DNA of 64,000 nt from Pseudocercospora fijiensis CIRAD86 (Eukaryota > Ascomycota > Dothideomycetes > Mycosphaerellales > Mycosphaerellaceae). Below, piece after piece: positions 33,101 through 44,033 of this stretch (within the stretch, counting starts at the first letter, position 1; the number at the start of each line of letters is the position of its first letter). Under the pieces are notes generated by a model. The model was given only the letters and a program-made list of their open reading frames with translations. It was not told the DNA's origin and did not search any database. The translations under genes were made by a program, and so were the position numbers. Where the stretch lies: assembly GCF_000340215.1 (NCBI RefSeq), contig NW_006921540.1, positions 614,377-678,376 on the forward strand, given 5' to 3'.

Positions 33101-34185
33101 AGGCTATGGACTGATGTTCTTGCAGCTCAAACCTTTGCCAGGTCTCGTTCTGGGCTATATTTGTGTCAGGTATGTCAAGCTGCCCGATACAATCTTACTC
33201 CTCAGCGATGAGAAGAGGATGCTGTTTAAGAAGCAAAAGGCCTTTATGGATCCTGAGATAAAAAGTTGGCTTGGAACATGAAGTGATGGGATTGATGGCT
33301 CAGACCACCTCGCTTAGGAGGGAGCCCCGAAGGGGAATGGCGTGCCAAGGTGGCCTGAGCGCTACCTCATGAAGTTCTCCAACTTCTCCTCCCTCTCTTT
33401 TCGAACATTGCACCCTCTTTCGAAAAAATCAGACCATCCTGGTACAGCCTGTGAGGCATTCGCTAGTTGGAAGCTCGTCGCACCGGAACGAATCATCAGC
33501 ATCTGTCGCATACATGTGCATCTTGGTCTGAAGGTGGGGAATCGTCATATTGCGGTACTACCGATGCAAGGGAACAGACTGATGCGCTGCGAGATTTACG
33601 CCGTATTTATTGAAGGTCTCATGCTTGGAGATATCATATCTTTGAGCTCTTGTTCGAGAGATCAGGCCGCGGAATCGACAGAATATGACTTCTCTGCTGA
33701 GGAACTCGTCTCTGTCCCAAACCCCCACGGTTTGGGTCAATCATTTGGAAGTTTCAGAAGGAACACTTTCGTGTATTCCTCAATAGCTTCAATCACTCCT
33801 CACCTGAATATGCAATGCGACCGTTTCAGAAAGCTAAGTACCTAATCAGCTGTCTATTGCTTGCTGACAACACGCTTGCGTGGATGACAACTTCTCTGCA
33901 GCTGGAAGAGGCGTACCAGCAGTTTCCACGTCATCACGAGCACTGTACCTGATCGGAAAAGCACAAACGTGGCTGCAGGTACGGTTGCAGCGGAAGTAAG
34001 TGGAACCAATCGACTTTGCAAGTTCTCGATTCTGGCCTGACGCGCACTCTTTGTCAGTCGTGACATCACTTAAATGCGCTATTTCGAAGCTTGGCCGTGA
34101 GCTTCAAATACCACCCTCACCTTGGCATTGGAAGTAACAAGACCAAAGACAAAAGGCAATTTGATTGAATAATAACACCGCGATC
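33101..34185. other. Intergenic, possible N-terminal remains of the adenylating relic
   Basis: No intact frame. A 167-codon plus-strand frame (33,342-33,845) lacks recognisable motifs and opposes the relic. Normal composition with no RIP signature. Confidence 0.35.
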
Positions 34186-35584
34186 ATGGTTCATCAACAC
34201 GGAGATCACCACGACATTTCAGACGACCACAAAGTCGTGAAGGCTGGTGCTTGGCTCCCAGCCGATCACCGTATCCATCAAGAGTGGTTAGGAAACCAAG
34301 TCGAACATGTCAAGCATAACAAGAAGCCTCTGATCCCTGTCCTGCAAGAGTTCAAGGACTTCATCGAAGGCAATACCCGCGTCTACATGCTCTTTGTAGC
34401 AATGTTTGAGGAAGTTCCTGTCAAGCACCCATACAACAAGGATCCCACTGGACGCAAGCAAGTTCGTGATTATCACCACTTGCTCGAAGTCCTCAACCAC
34501 ACTTTCTCCACTGCACCAACATGGATCGATGCCGCCGCCAATGTCGGCATGGTCGGTGTGCCCATGTGTGCAATTCTTGACTACCCAATGGGCACTCCCT
34601 CTGGATATGCAGCTTTCTTAGATCCTGATGTGAACAGAATGTTGAAGAAGGTAATCTCAACCCAATCTTCATTCTGCGAAGACAACTCACTGACATAATC
34701 CCCAGGTTCTCAACGAATGGGGTAAATTTCTCACATCCCCAAAATCAGCCGAAGTCCTCCACGACAGCAAACACGGCTGGCTAGGACCCGTCGGCAAAAA
34801 AGACATGATGGAAGTCGCCAACGCCCCTTACCAGACCTCGCACACATTCGAAGACTTCTTCGAATGCCCAGACCCCAAAGCCAAACACCACGGCTACAAA
34901 TCCTGGGACGACTTCTTCACACGTCGCTTCAAAGACGAAGTCCGCCCCATCGCCTCCCCCAAAGACGACAACATCATCGCCAACGCCTGCGAAAGCAAAG
35001 TCTTCAACGTCGCCCACAACGTAAAACTCCGCGACCACTTCTGGATCAAAGGCCAACCCTACTCCGTCCGCGACATGCTCGCCCACGACCCTCTCGCAGA
35101 AGAATTCGCCGGAGGAACCGTCTACCAAGCCTTCCTCTCCGCCCTCTCCTACCACCGCTGGCACGCCCCGGTCTCAGGAAAAATCCTAAAAGCCTTCGTC
35201 CAAGACGGAACATATTTCTCCGAACCGTTATTCGAAGGACTCGGGCAACCCGGCACGCTGGAAATCAACGCGGAAGGCATCAGTGTCGGACAAGGATTTT
35301 TGACTGCGTTGGCCACGCGTGCCATCATTTTCATCGAGGCGGATAACCCTGCGATTGGCCTTATGGCGTTTATTGGCGTGGGGATGGATGAGGTGAGTAC
35401 GTGTGAGATTACGGTTAAGGAGGGGGAGCGGGTGGAGAAGGGGCAGGAGACGGGGATGTTTCATTTTGGGGGGAGTTCGCATTGTTTGCTTTTTCGGAAG
35501 CATGTGAAGGTTGAAGGGTTCCCGCAACCTGGGAGGAAGGAGAATGTGCCGGTTAGGAGTCAGGTTGCGGTTGTTAAGGCGTAG
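34186..35584 (+). CDS. Phosphatidylserine decarboxylase-related protein, PsiD-like
   Basis: Pyruvoyl-dependent decarboxylase family: an N-terminal PSD-related domain followed by the PSD catalytic domain. Exon 1 is 34,186-34,650, the intron 34,651-34,705 (GTAATC..CCCAG) and exon 2 34,706-35,584; 447 residues. The ATG at 34,186 was chosen as first in frame (an upstream TTG is irrelevant). Seen: GAWLPADHRIHQEWL, WIDAAANVGMVGVP, YKSWDDFFTRRFK, RPI..P.D, FAGGTVYQAFLS, YHRWHAPVSG and the self-cleavage motif GGSS at about 410-413, where the pyruvoyl group forms on the first Ser. The length and GGSS resemble fungal aromatic amino-acid decarboxylases such as PsiD rather than mitochondrial Psd1 (LGST). 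Substrate cannot be read from sequence. It lies beside the adenylating relic. Confidence 0.88.
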
Positions 35585-35829
35585 ATGCTGCGTGGGACGG
35601 GCATCGAAAAGTTTTGGATAGATGAAAGGTAGCTGGAGACTGCGGAAAAGTAACGATGGGGCAATGAATGACATCTGAATTTGTAGCGGAATATGTGCAC
35701 GGCGTGTTTGCATCGTTTGCCGAGTTTAGGACTGGGTAAATGTATCGTAGTCGAATGGTTCACAAGACGCTGCGTGATTCAAGAGCGAGATTCTCGTGCG
35801 TTAAGGAATTGTGTCATCACATTTCGGAG

Positions 35830-37134
35830 CTACCATCTCCTACCGGAGCTTCTGTCATTAAAGTCCTTGCCTTGGCGCTCCTGCTCTAACCGTGCATCAA
35901 AGTCTCTTTGAGCTTCACCGCGAGCAAGCTGTTTGTCTTCTTCACTAGACGAGAAGGAAAAGCTGTCAGAGCTTGGGCTACTCCTACTCGACGCAGTGTT
36001 TCTAGTCCCTGACTGCTGCTGACCTCCGGACGCAGCCTGCTGCCGTATTCGCTCCCATGCACTGCCTCCTGACTTTGGCAACGAAGTGTTCTGAGTGGAT
36101 TGAGACTTTTCTTCTGTCCTCTGTGGTCTTGTTTGTGGACGTGATTGTGCGGATTCATTCCTCTCAGCGTAGTCTGCCCGTTGCAGAGCCTCCAGCCTTT
36201 GTGATGATCGTCGTACTTGGTCGTCGCTCATCATACCTGTGTCAGTGACGGGTGCTGATCCAAGATCAAGATATTCCGATCCGAAAGCACCTCCTGTCGG
36301 GCTCATGTCATCGCCCTGCGTTGAAGATGCCGAAGCCTGACCCGTCGCTTCCTGCCGTCTTCTTCTCCAAGCATCTTGCGCTTCCTGTGCCCTTCTCCTC
36401 TGCTTTGCCATATCCATAGTCTCACCATTTCTCGGGCCAGCAGTGTGATCCCTCTCACCACTTCCCTCAATGGGCGAGCCATTCTTCGCTCTCGTCCTTA
36501 TCGCCTCGGCAAACTCTTTCAATCTCGGATCCATCAATCGCGCCGTTGAGCCAACCGTCAACGCGTACGAGCCGAAAAGTATGTCTCCTACCAAAGCCCC
36601 AACTAACCAATATGCATTGAATCTCATCATCTGCCACATTCTTTTAGCTAGTGCGCCTTTAATTGGCCCAAACTTCTCAGCATTGAATTTCGCGCCCGGA
36701 GTGTAGCCTGGGAACCTCATCTTTGGAATGCCGCGATATGCCAACACAGTGCCAATAGCTATACCAATTGGTGGTCCGTAGCCGCCTATTCTGATCGCCC
36801 GCCCCATGTGATATGCCAAAGCGTCGGCCTCTTGCTGATTCACAGGTCGACCAAGGATTCCCGAGGCTTGTTTGCAGGTACCTTGAATGGCAGTAATCAC
36901 GGGCGGTGAGTGCTCTTTAGGACCTAAAATGCCCCATGGGCGAGGTACGTTGTTGAGGTTGACGTATACCTGATGCGGCGGCGAGTTCACGGGTATGTAG
37001 CTGGGAGATCGACTGTCTAGTATAGTGGGAGAACGATCGCCAGCGTATGGGTCGACGTCGTCATTCGGTAAGGATTCGGAGAATGGCGCGTCTTGATCGC
37101 CGTCTCGTGGACGGTCTATTTCTTCGAGAACCAT
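35830..37134 (-). CDS. Conserved-looking fungal protein with two membrane segments, unknown
   Basis: Single-exon ORF, 434 residues, ATG 37,134. Residues 1-80 are acidic and Pro-rich. The compact middle has GRPVNQQEADALAYHMGRA, then hydrophobic segments at about 118-134 (YGPPIGIAIGTVLAYRG) and 174-194 (WLVGALVGDILFGSYAL) separated by a basic FPGYTPGAKF..GALAKRMW stretch. Residues 210-434 are polar, rich in Arg, Gln and Ser, with a KQRRRAQEAQDAWRRRRQE helix. The hairpin-like pair of segments suggests an organelle membrane protein with a long soluble tail. I do not recognise a named family. Confidence 0.75.
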   Translation of the reverse strand: MVLEEIDRPRDGDQDAPFSESLPNDDVDPYAGDRSPTILDSRSPSYIPVNSPPHQVYVNLNNVPRPWGILGPKEHSPPVITAIQGTCKQASGILGRPVNQQEADALAYHMGRAIRIGGYGPPIGIAIGTVLAYRGIPKMRFPGYTPGAKFNAEKFGPIKGALAKRMWQMMRFNAYWLVGALVGDILFGSYALTVGSTARLMDPRLKEFAEAIRTRAKNGSPIEGSGERDHTAGPRNGETMDMAKQRRRAQEAQDAWRRRRQEATGQASASSTQGDDMSPTGGAFGSEYLDLGSAPVTDTGMMSDDQVRRSSQRLEALQRADYAERNESAQSRPQTRPQRTEEKSQSTQNTSLPKSGGSAWERIRQQAASGGQQQSGTRNTASSRSSPSSDSFSFSSSEEDKQLARGEAQRDFDARLEQERQGKDFNDRSSGRRW

Positions 37135-38242
37135 TATTGCGTGTGTAGCTCAATGGTATTGTTCACGAGAAGGCTGCTGGAGCTCGCGTGAGAATGGAGG
37201 AGCTCGGATTAGGCTTCGGTGATGACATGACATGGGGAGTGGAGCCGCACGCTGCCCAAAGCTCTGAACACCCACTCTGCTCTATAAGGACCTCACTTCT
37301 CGAGCGGTACTGTTGTTTTTCTTTCGGCCGACTATCTACAAGAAGACCCCCAACCCTGGACGAGATGCTCGCCACCAGAGCTCGCTAAAGGAATCGAGCC
37401 TTCATACCGCGCCGCTCACCCACGTCCGCAAGGCAGAACCATCGCCACTGTGAAACATAGGCACTAAAGAGCAGCCTCACCAAATATCCGCTCGGTATAC
37501 CGCCTGAAGGGCCCTTGGCTTCTTCGAGATCCTCACAGCCTTAGGCAGCGCGTTGAGGATGGCACAGAATGTCTTCGCCACCTTGAGAAAGGTGCACACT
37601 GTCACTACGCCTCGTCGCTGTACGCCGCGGAAAAGCAAGCAAGCCACGAAGTTACCGGGGGCAATTAAATCATCATGGAGGACTGGTCACATCGAAAATG
37701 CCATCAATGGATGGCCTAGAATGTCTTCGCCACCTTGAGAAGGGTGCACACTGTCACTACGCCCCGTCCCTGTGCGCCGCGCTCAATCACTCAGCCAAAT
37801 CACTAAGAATAGATCTCAATCCAATTGCGAATTCTGCTCACAGTACAGCTGCGGAAGGCCGTCCGCGTGGCTTGTGACTCGGATGCATTGCATACGCACC
37901 TGGAGCCTGATTCAGGTGGCGATATCGGCTGCCTTTATGGCTGCGGAACCAATCACAGTAGTGCACAGCCTTTCCGCCCCGCCGATCCTTCGACTGCTGG
38001 ATATACTATAACGACAAGATGAAGGCGCCCTGCATGCGTCTTGTTGCCTTCTTGTGTTTCAGCGGGGCAACGTTACAGCAGGACTGGACGGCTGCCATCC
38101 CTCTCGCAAGGCATTGAACACCCTAACTATCGTCCACTGCACATAAGAAGTGTCTACATGGCACCTCCATGCATGGACCTGGTCAGAACCAGGACATTTA
38201 ACACGTGCGCGCCAGGTACTACGGCTCGACTCCTCGACAATA
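37135..38242. other. Intergenic with a 64-bp direct repeat
   Basis: No gene supported. 37,566-37,629 and 37,718-37,781 are near-identical direct copies of agaatgtcttcgccacctt.. followed by gcacactgtcactacgcc.., 152 bases apart, differing by a few substitutions. Confidence 0.6.
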
Positions 38243-40021
38243 ATGGCCTTGTACAGCGCATTGCCAGCTTCCCCAGCCCACATCCGTGTTGTAGAATTGT
38301 GTTCAGGCACCGGGCCGTTGACCTGCCAGCTGAGAACGGTGATACTGGGAGAATGTAAATATGAGACTATATCATATTGCTGGTCGGATGCGGCAGAGGA
38401 TGACCCGTTTCTCATCGTTAACGAGCAGCGTGTCCGCATTCGAAAAAATCTCGCTAGCGCACTGACAAGGCTGCGGCTGTCAGACCAAGCTCGAACGCTA
38501 TGGGTCGATGCCCTGTGTATCAATCAAACTTCGAACACTGAGAAGAGAGAGCAAGTGAGCATGATGCGGGACATATATGCCAAAGGCGTTCACAACAACA
38601 TCTGGTTGGGCGAGGAAGAGCCTTCTACGGCTAGGGTACTGGATTTTGCACGAGATCTGGCGAGGCAAGGGAGCAAGAAATCGTCGAATGCGATCTTCGC
38701 ATTGCTCTCGTCGCCACAAAAGCTGCTCTACATCTCAGATTCGCCGCTCTACGGTCTTTTGGCGCTGTGCGATAAGCCATGGTTCCACCGGGGTTGGGTT
38801 GTCCAAGAAGTGACTGCAGCAAAAGCATCGACAGCGCACTGCGGCAGCTGCAGCATCTCTTGGGAAGAGCTAAGCATGGCGAAAGAACTACTCGTACCCA
38901 TCCGCAGTACTTACGATTCACTGAGCGACCAGAGAATGGCGTATATGTCGAAGAGTGATGATCTGGCCTCGGTTCTTGCTAGAAACGTTGCTTACCAATA
39001 CACTGATCCTCGCGATCGTGTCTATGCCATGCTCGGACTCGTTGAAGAACAAAAGCGCTACGGTATGGAGGCCGATTATGCCGCAAATCCCACCGATGTG
39101 CTCGTGAAAGCGACGTATGCCTGCATCGAGCAGCGTGCCGACTTGGACATCTTGAGCATAGTGCCAAGCAGAGTTGGAAAAGGCGAAGATTTTCCATCTT
39201 GGGTGATATCCAGTCGTTTCTCCTGGGAGGATGATACCATGGCATTCCAGACTTTTGCCTGGGGATCTCGGCTATCAAGGAACACGCTTGACAGGCGACC
39301 CCAATTCTCTTGCACAGCGGGAAGCACACTCAACTGCTACATGAATCCTCGAGACCGAACTTTGCAATTGACGGGTGTCCTCTGGGATCATGTCAAAGCA
39401 GTCGGAATACCCTATTCGCCGAAGCCAGCAGCCCGTGCGACGAGGTTCGGCTTCTTCAACGACATACTCGATGGTCTTTATCCTTGGCTCACCTGGCGCC
39501 AGGTGGCCGAAGTTTCCAGCGCAGAGCTGTACCCTTTGACGCAAGAGACTCGGTTTACCGTCTTTTGGCACATTATCTCTGGCGGTGTTCTATACCAAGA
39601 TTACTTCGATGAAGAAGCCCTTTACGCGCAGTTCGAAGACACCTACAAGGTTTTCTTGTGGTTACCGCACTGTTGGTGTTCATCTGGAGCTGTCATGGCC
39701 ACTGTTCTTGTCTTCTGCTTCTTCCGGGCTTGGATATTGATTGTCCTTGGCAAAAAGGACTTGGCGTCGATGGGCTGCCGTCATTGCCCACTTATATGCA
39801 ACAGAAGGGTGTTCGTTACTGTCGGAGGTGCTCTTGGTATGGGACCGAAAGCCATGCAAGCTGGCGATTTCATTCTTCTAGCACAGGGAGGCAAAGTCCC
39901 ATTGATTCTGCGACAACTGGACAATGAAAGATGGCAGCTTATCGGGGAGAGCTATGTGCATGGCATAATGCATGGAGAAGCGTACAAAGAGGACCTATGT
40001 GAGCCTGTTGTCATTGTTTAG
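38243..40021 (+). CDS. Heterokaryon incompatibility (HET) domain protein
   Basis: HET-domain proteins act in fungal non-self recognition and programmed cell death after fusion. Single-exon ORF of 592 residues from ATG 38,243. The HET motifs are clear: YETISYCWSD (about 45-54), LASALTRLRL, RTLWVDALCINQTSNTEKREQVSMM and YAKGVHNNIWLGE. The middle has DPRDRVYAMLGLVEE and the end has the usual GLGP..M..GD.I.LAQGG..P.ILR and YVHGIMHGEA signature. A hydrophobic segment near 480-505 (AVMATVLVFCFFRAWILIVL) is unusual for this family and could be a membrane anchor. Partner and allele specificity are unknown. Confidence 0.92.
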   Translation: MALYSALPASPAHIRVVELCSGTGPLTCQLRTVILGECKYETISYCWSDAAEDDPFLIVNEQRVRIRKNLASALTRLRLSDQARTLWVDALCINQTSNTEKREQVSMMRDIYAKGVHNNIWLGEEEPSTARVLDFARDLARQGSKKSSNAIFALLSSPQKLLYISDSPLYGLLALCDKPWFHRGWVVQEVTAAKASTAHCGSCSISWEELSMAKELLVPIRSTYDSLSDQRMAYMSKSDDLASVLARNVAYQYTDPRDRVYAMLGLVEEQKRYGMEADYAANPTDVLVKATYACIEQRADLDILSIVPSRVGKGEDFPSWVISSRFSWEDDTMAFQTFAWGSRLSRNTLDRRPQFSCTAGSTLNCYMNPRDRTLQLTGVLWDHVKAVGIPYSPKPAARATRFGFFNDILDGLYPWLTWRQVAEVSSAELYPLTQETRFTVFWHIISGGVLYQDYFDEEALYAQFEDTYKVFLWLPHCWCSSGAVMATVLVFCFFRAWILIVLGKKDLASMGCRHCPLICNRRVFVTVGGALGMGPKAMQAGDFILLAQGGKVPLILRQLDNERWQLIGESYVHGIMHGEAYKEDLCEPVVIV

Positions 40022-40247
40022 AGCACCGTTTCGAGCAGGATGCATATCAATGCAGAGAGATTGAAGGCATATCTGGGAGAAACTTCATTCCACACGTGAC
40101 GTCCGGGCAGATTACGTAATGAGCAGCGGCTTCCGATCTCCATCTCAATGTTGACCTTAATCTTACAGCATCTTTCAAGCCTCAGATCACGACTCGGACA
40201 GAATCCTCCACTCTGGGGGACTTCGCGATGGCAGTCGCGCTCTCAGC

Positions 40248-41247
40248 ATGCCGCTGACGGACGAAGATGTGGCAATCCATGCCATTTCCAGCTTCACATC
40301 GCCATCCCAAAAACTTTTGGACACCAAAGCGAAGATAGACCACATTCTTGCTTCAGAAGACCCGTTCATCGACATCCATGAGCTATTCGAACTGTATGAT
40401 GTCTTGTACTTTCGCTCGCTGCTGCTATCCAGAGTCGAAGTTTCCTGGTCCTCACGACTGACACTTTGCGCTGGTAAGTCGTCCATTTCAGCCAAAGTCT
40501 TTCTTGTCTCCAAAGCCAGGCTGACTTTGTCCTCCTGCCCCTCCAGGAATTTGTGAGCTTGTTCGCGGCCCGAGCAATGGCAACAAGCATACACGGATTC
40601 GGCTGAAGCTGTCGGAACCTTTGCTCAAGTACAGACCTCGCAGCGATGTGCTCAATACTTTACTGCATGAATGCATTCACGCATACTTCTTTATCACAAC
40701 ATCTTGGCAGCATTCACGTGGCGATGATGGCACAGGTCATGGTGCTGGCTTTCTCATGCTTGCCGACGCCATCAATAATCACGGCGGTTATGAAGTCTCA
40801 GTCTATCACACCTTCCATGATGAAGTCGATAGCTAGCGCACTCACATCTGGCAATGCGATGGTCCATGTAAATCGCAGCCGCCATTCTTTGGTCTCGTCA
40901 AGCGCAACATGAATCGTCCACCTGGAAAGAGCGACACGTGGTGGATCAAGCATGTGCAAGAATGCGGGGGTATATTCACGAAGATCGCCGAGCCTGAGAT
41001 GACCAAAGAGCAAGTCGGTAAGCTGAGTGGCATGAAGCGAGCTGGGCTGCAGAAGAATAAAATTGACAGCTGGCTGTCCAAGTCTGACCCAGCAGCGGAC
41101 CCCAAGGCAAAGCGTAGACTCAGCCTGGCATCGTCCGAGGAGAGTCACCAGCGAGCCCGGCAACAGCAAGCTTCATGTCCGATCTGCGAGGACAGCGTGG
41201 CCGTAGATAAGATCAATGCTCACCTTGATGCGATGCATCCGCCTTGA
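40248..41247 (+). CDS. SprT-like metalloprotease (Spartan-like) with in-frame amber codon
   Basis: Spartan-type proteases cleave DNA-protein crosslinks. Exon 1 is 40,248-40,473, the intron 40,474-40,546 (GTAAGT..CTCCAG) and exon 2 40,547-41,247; 308 codons. Seen: DPFIDIHELFELYDVLYF, the zinc site HECIH (116-120), GHGAGF, SVYHTFHDEVD, WQCDGPC, PPFFGLVKRNMNRPPG, CGGIFTKI.EPE and a C-terminal CPICEDSV..H zinc-finger-like segment (UBZ type). A TAG at 40,834-40,836 (codon 172) interrupts the SprT domain right after HDEVDS, where the family usually has Tyr; no intron can remove it. The gene is either inactivated or misread at one base. The start is uncertain: the frame is open upstream to about 40,161, next to a cttacag acceptor, so a 5' exon is possible. 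Confidence 0.8.
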
Positions 41248-42353
41248 AAAAGCTCACAGACAACGAAGATTCCCTCCTTCCTCCCACACGCAGGATGCAG
41301 TTGTAGAGAGATACAACGAGCCGGTATATTGAAGGTTGCAAGGCATGTCTCCGCCGAGCGATGGCAGATCAGATACACTGGACCAATCTAACCTCTGCTT
41401 TCGAAACCGACGACCTCTCCCTATGAGACACACCTTAACCCTCACGCCCTTACCTTTTAGGTCTAGCATGGTTATATCCCTCTAATCTTCGCAAAGAAAT
41501 GGTGTCGGCATATTGTAATCTAGACGTAATTCTAGCTTAGTATATAAACATCCCCTCTCCTCTTACTAGCTACTAAATAATAGTACTAACCTAGAACTAC
41601 CTACTTAAATCAACGTAGAGATTTGTAAAGAAATCTTACTCCTTCTAACTAGTAAAGTAATAGCAATTCGGAGAAGTAGTCTAGGTAGTTAGGTATAGGT
41701 ACCTCGATTCCTTAGTTAGGAATAGGTAGTTTGTTCTCGTCTATACTTTATTCTAAGTTACCCTATATAAGAAAAAGCATATCGAAGTTGTAGTCTTAGG
41801 TATATAATAGGTCTCTCCCCTTTACCTACTACTAATGCCGGGTAGCGGCTTTAATAGGTAGGAATAAGACACGTTTACTTTACCGCATTTTCGAAGCTAG
41901 TATTAAGGGAGGATAGAAATTGAGAAGATAGCTTGCGTTATTAGCAAGGGCTATTAGATGTACTTACTATAGGCTAACGAGGGTAGATAATACGATTATT
42001 TTGTCGATTACCCTTGTGTAGCAGCGACGACTGCATTTTCTCGACGTGCTTCAGCGCTGCTCTTGTGCCATTCTTGGCCTCAGAAAGCAGAGTGCCGCAG
42101 AAGGCATTTCTCTTGCATTCTCGGACCCGGAATGAGTATTGATAGAATACTACTATACAAAACCCCAGGAACGAAGTTTCGACAAAGCACGCAAAAGACG
42201 AAAGGTGCAAAGCGAATTAGCAAGTTTCCATTTTACACCCATAGCTAGATCCGTCTCCAAGTATATAAATTGATATACGATAATTTGTGATAAAGATCCA
42301 ACATCACCCCCGAGTGACTGAACGGCCATCCTACCATTGGATCCCTTACAAGG
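41248..42353. other. Intergenic containing an isolated RIP-mutated repeat (about 41,480-42,000)
   Basis: From about 41,480 to 42,000 the DNA switches to the TpA-rich, CpA/TpG-poor style of the flanking deserts, then returns to normal. It holds a short repeated phrase (aggtag / aggaataggtag). No coding signal remains. It is probably a solo remnant of a repeat inside the gene island. Confidence 0.6.
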
Positions 42354-44033
42354 TCATCGTATCTTTGAAGGCGAACGGAATGCGGTTTGACTCGCCCGCC
42401 GCTTTGCTGCTTGGCTCAGGGTGCCGTGATCTTGACTTACACGTCTTGTGAGCGTTCCCAAGTCTCGAGACCCTTTTGGCATACGGCAAGTCCAATCTGC
42501 CGCGGGACCTCTCTTTAGGAGACGGAGCTGATGCGAGGTGAAGTCCTGCGGTTCAGGTGAGGTCTCGCGAATGGCAGTCGACGACTCAGCGATGTGGGAT
42601 TCGCTATAAGGTACTTGGATCTCCTTCTGGCCGTGATAGTACAAAGCCCATCGATCAGAAGTGCGTTGCTTGATGATTCGTGGTTTTGTGGAAGTTTCGC
42701 CAAGCATCCGAGTAGCTGAGGTGAAATAGCGACTGTTCGCGTCGAGGTTGATCTCCGAATTGGCGGCTCGGCTGTTTTGTCGTGTGTTGGACGCAGTGAG
42801 CTGAGCCCAGCCATCACTCTCGGAAGTAGAAGGGGAGGAAATCGCTTCGTTCACCTCAATGAGTCGCTTGCCCATAGGCCTTCTCGATGCAATGCCTACC
42901 GATCCTGCGCTCGGAGACGGATCACGCGACATCCGCTCGGGTTGCTCAGAGGCTACTGAGCTCGCGGAAGCGTCGTCCAGAAAATCGTCCTCCTCGATCT
43001 CCTCCTCGCTCTCTTCTGAGGATATCGAATACGCTCGCCTTGGCGCGGCAATCGTGGACAATCGTGCCAAGACTTCGTCGCTGAAACTGACCCGCCGTCT
43101 CAGCGCTCCCTCAGATCGTTGCTCGCTAGAAGTATGTGGTTTTCGGTCGAGAGACGTGGCATCCGACCGATGAGCAGAGCTGCTGCTTGTCGCGAATGAG
43201 ACGCCAGGCAACGGACCAGTTCCGATCGTAAGTGCATTGATGTGTCGTAGCGGCTTTGGCGTGCGTCCTGCAGTCGTGACCAGGCGCCGTGCTATGGGCT
43301 TCCGCTCCAACGCGCTGAAGCCATCCCCAAGGTCGTGAGTGTGCCGTGCCGACGGAAAGAACGGCGTTGCACGCTGCTGTTGCTTCTTTCTGAGAGCGAC
43401 TACGGATCTGTGTGTAAACTTGGGTGTCTTGAGCCGTTTTCGGATCGAAGTGAGCGGTGCTTTAACGCCTGCGCCTTCCTCATCGCTAGATTGCCGCTCG
43501 GAGTGCGAAGTGCCATCTATCGGATCCTGTGCCTCTTGACCGGTGTAGCGGCTGACTGGATCATGAAGCACATCTGGAGCCGGTGCCGCCACTAACATAA
43601 GTTCGTGCACCGGAAGACGACGTTTTTTCTTGTTCCCAACTTCTTTCTCTGGTAGATGCTTGGCAGGCGTCTTTCGTACCTTCCTTGGCTCGGTGGGTCG
43701 AGGAGCGCCTGCTGATTTCGATGGCGCTGAGGATACTGTGCTGACGAATAGAGCGCCAGATTGTCTGGAATGAGCTGCGACATTTGGAGGCGATGATGCT
43801 ATATTGGTGCCGTAAACTGCTTCTAATTCGTCCTCGGAAAGTGGTGAGTCCTGTGAGCCGGGTGGTGGACGTCTTTCGCTGCTCGCAACGGGTGCATTGC
43901 TCCGAGGTGGCTCATCTGTAGGTATCGTATAGACGTCGCGAGGAAGGAATTGGGAGCCGGCAAGAGGTAGCGGGTTGAGTAAAGCCATCTTTCTCAACCG
44001 CTCCCGTGTCGACGAGGCCACGGTCGGCGCCAT
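42354..44033 (-). CDS. Disordered Ser/Arg/Pro-rich protein, unknown
   Basis: Single-exon ORF of 559 residues from ATG 44,033. The whole chain is low in hydrophobics and rich in Ser, Arg, Pro and Thr. It has basic clusters (KVRKTPAKHLPEKEVGNKKKRR; KRLKTPKF) and one acidic run (SEESEEEIEEDDFLDD). Short ordered-looking pieces are MALLNPLPLAGSQFLPRDVYTIPTDEPP near the start and RTSDRWALYYHGQKEIQVPYSESHIAES near residue 460. This pattern suggests a nuclear protein, perhaps with phosphorylation-regulated motifs. I recognise no domain. Confidence 0.75.
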   Translation of the reverse strand: MAPTVASSTRERLRKMALLNPLPLAGSQFLPRDVYTIPTDEPPRSNAPVASSERRPPPGSQDSPLSEDELEAVYGTNIASSPPNVAAHSRQSGALFVSTVSSAPSKSAGAPRPTEPRKVRKTPAKHLPEKEVGNKKKRRLPVHELMLVAAPAPDVLHDPVSRYTGQEAQDPIDGTSHSERQSSDEEGAGVKAPLTSIRKRLKTPKFTHRSVVALRKKQQQRATPFFPSARHTHDLGDGFSALERKPIARRLVTTAGRTPKPLRHINALTIGTGPLPGVSFATSSSSAHRSDATSLDRKPHTSSEQRSEGALRRRVSFSDEVLARLSTIAAPRRAYSISSEESEEEIEEDDFLDDASASSVASEQPERMSRDPSPSAGSVGIASRRPMGKRLIEVNEAISSPSTSESDGWAQLTASNTRQNSRAANSEINLDANSRYFTSATRMLGETSTKPRIIKQRTSDRWALYYHGQKEIQVPYSESHIAESSTAIRETSPEPQDFTSHQLRLLKRGPAADWTCRMPKGSRDLGTLTRRVSQDHGTLSQAAKRRASQTAFRSPSKIR

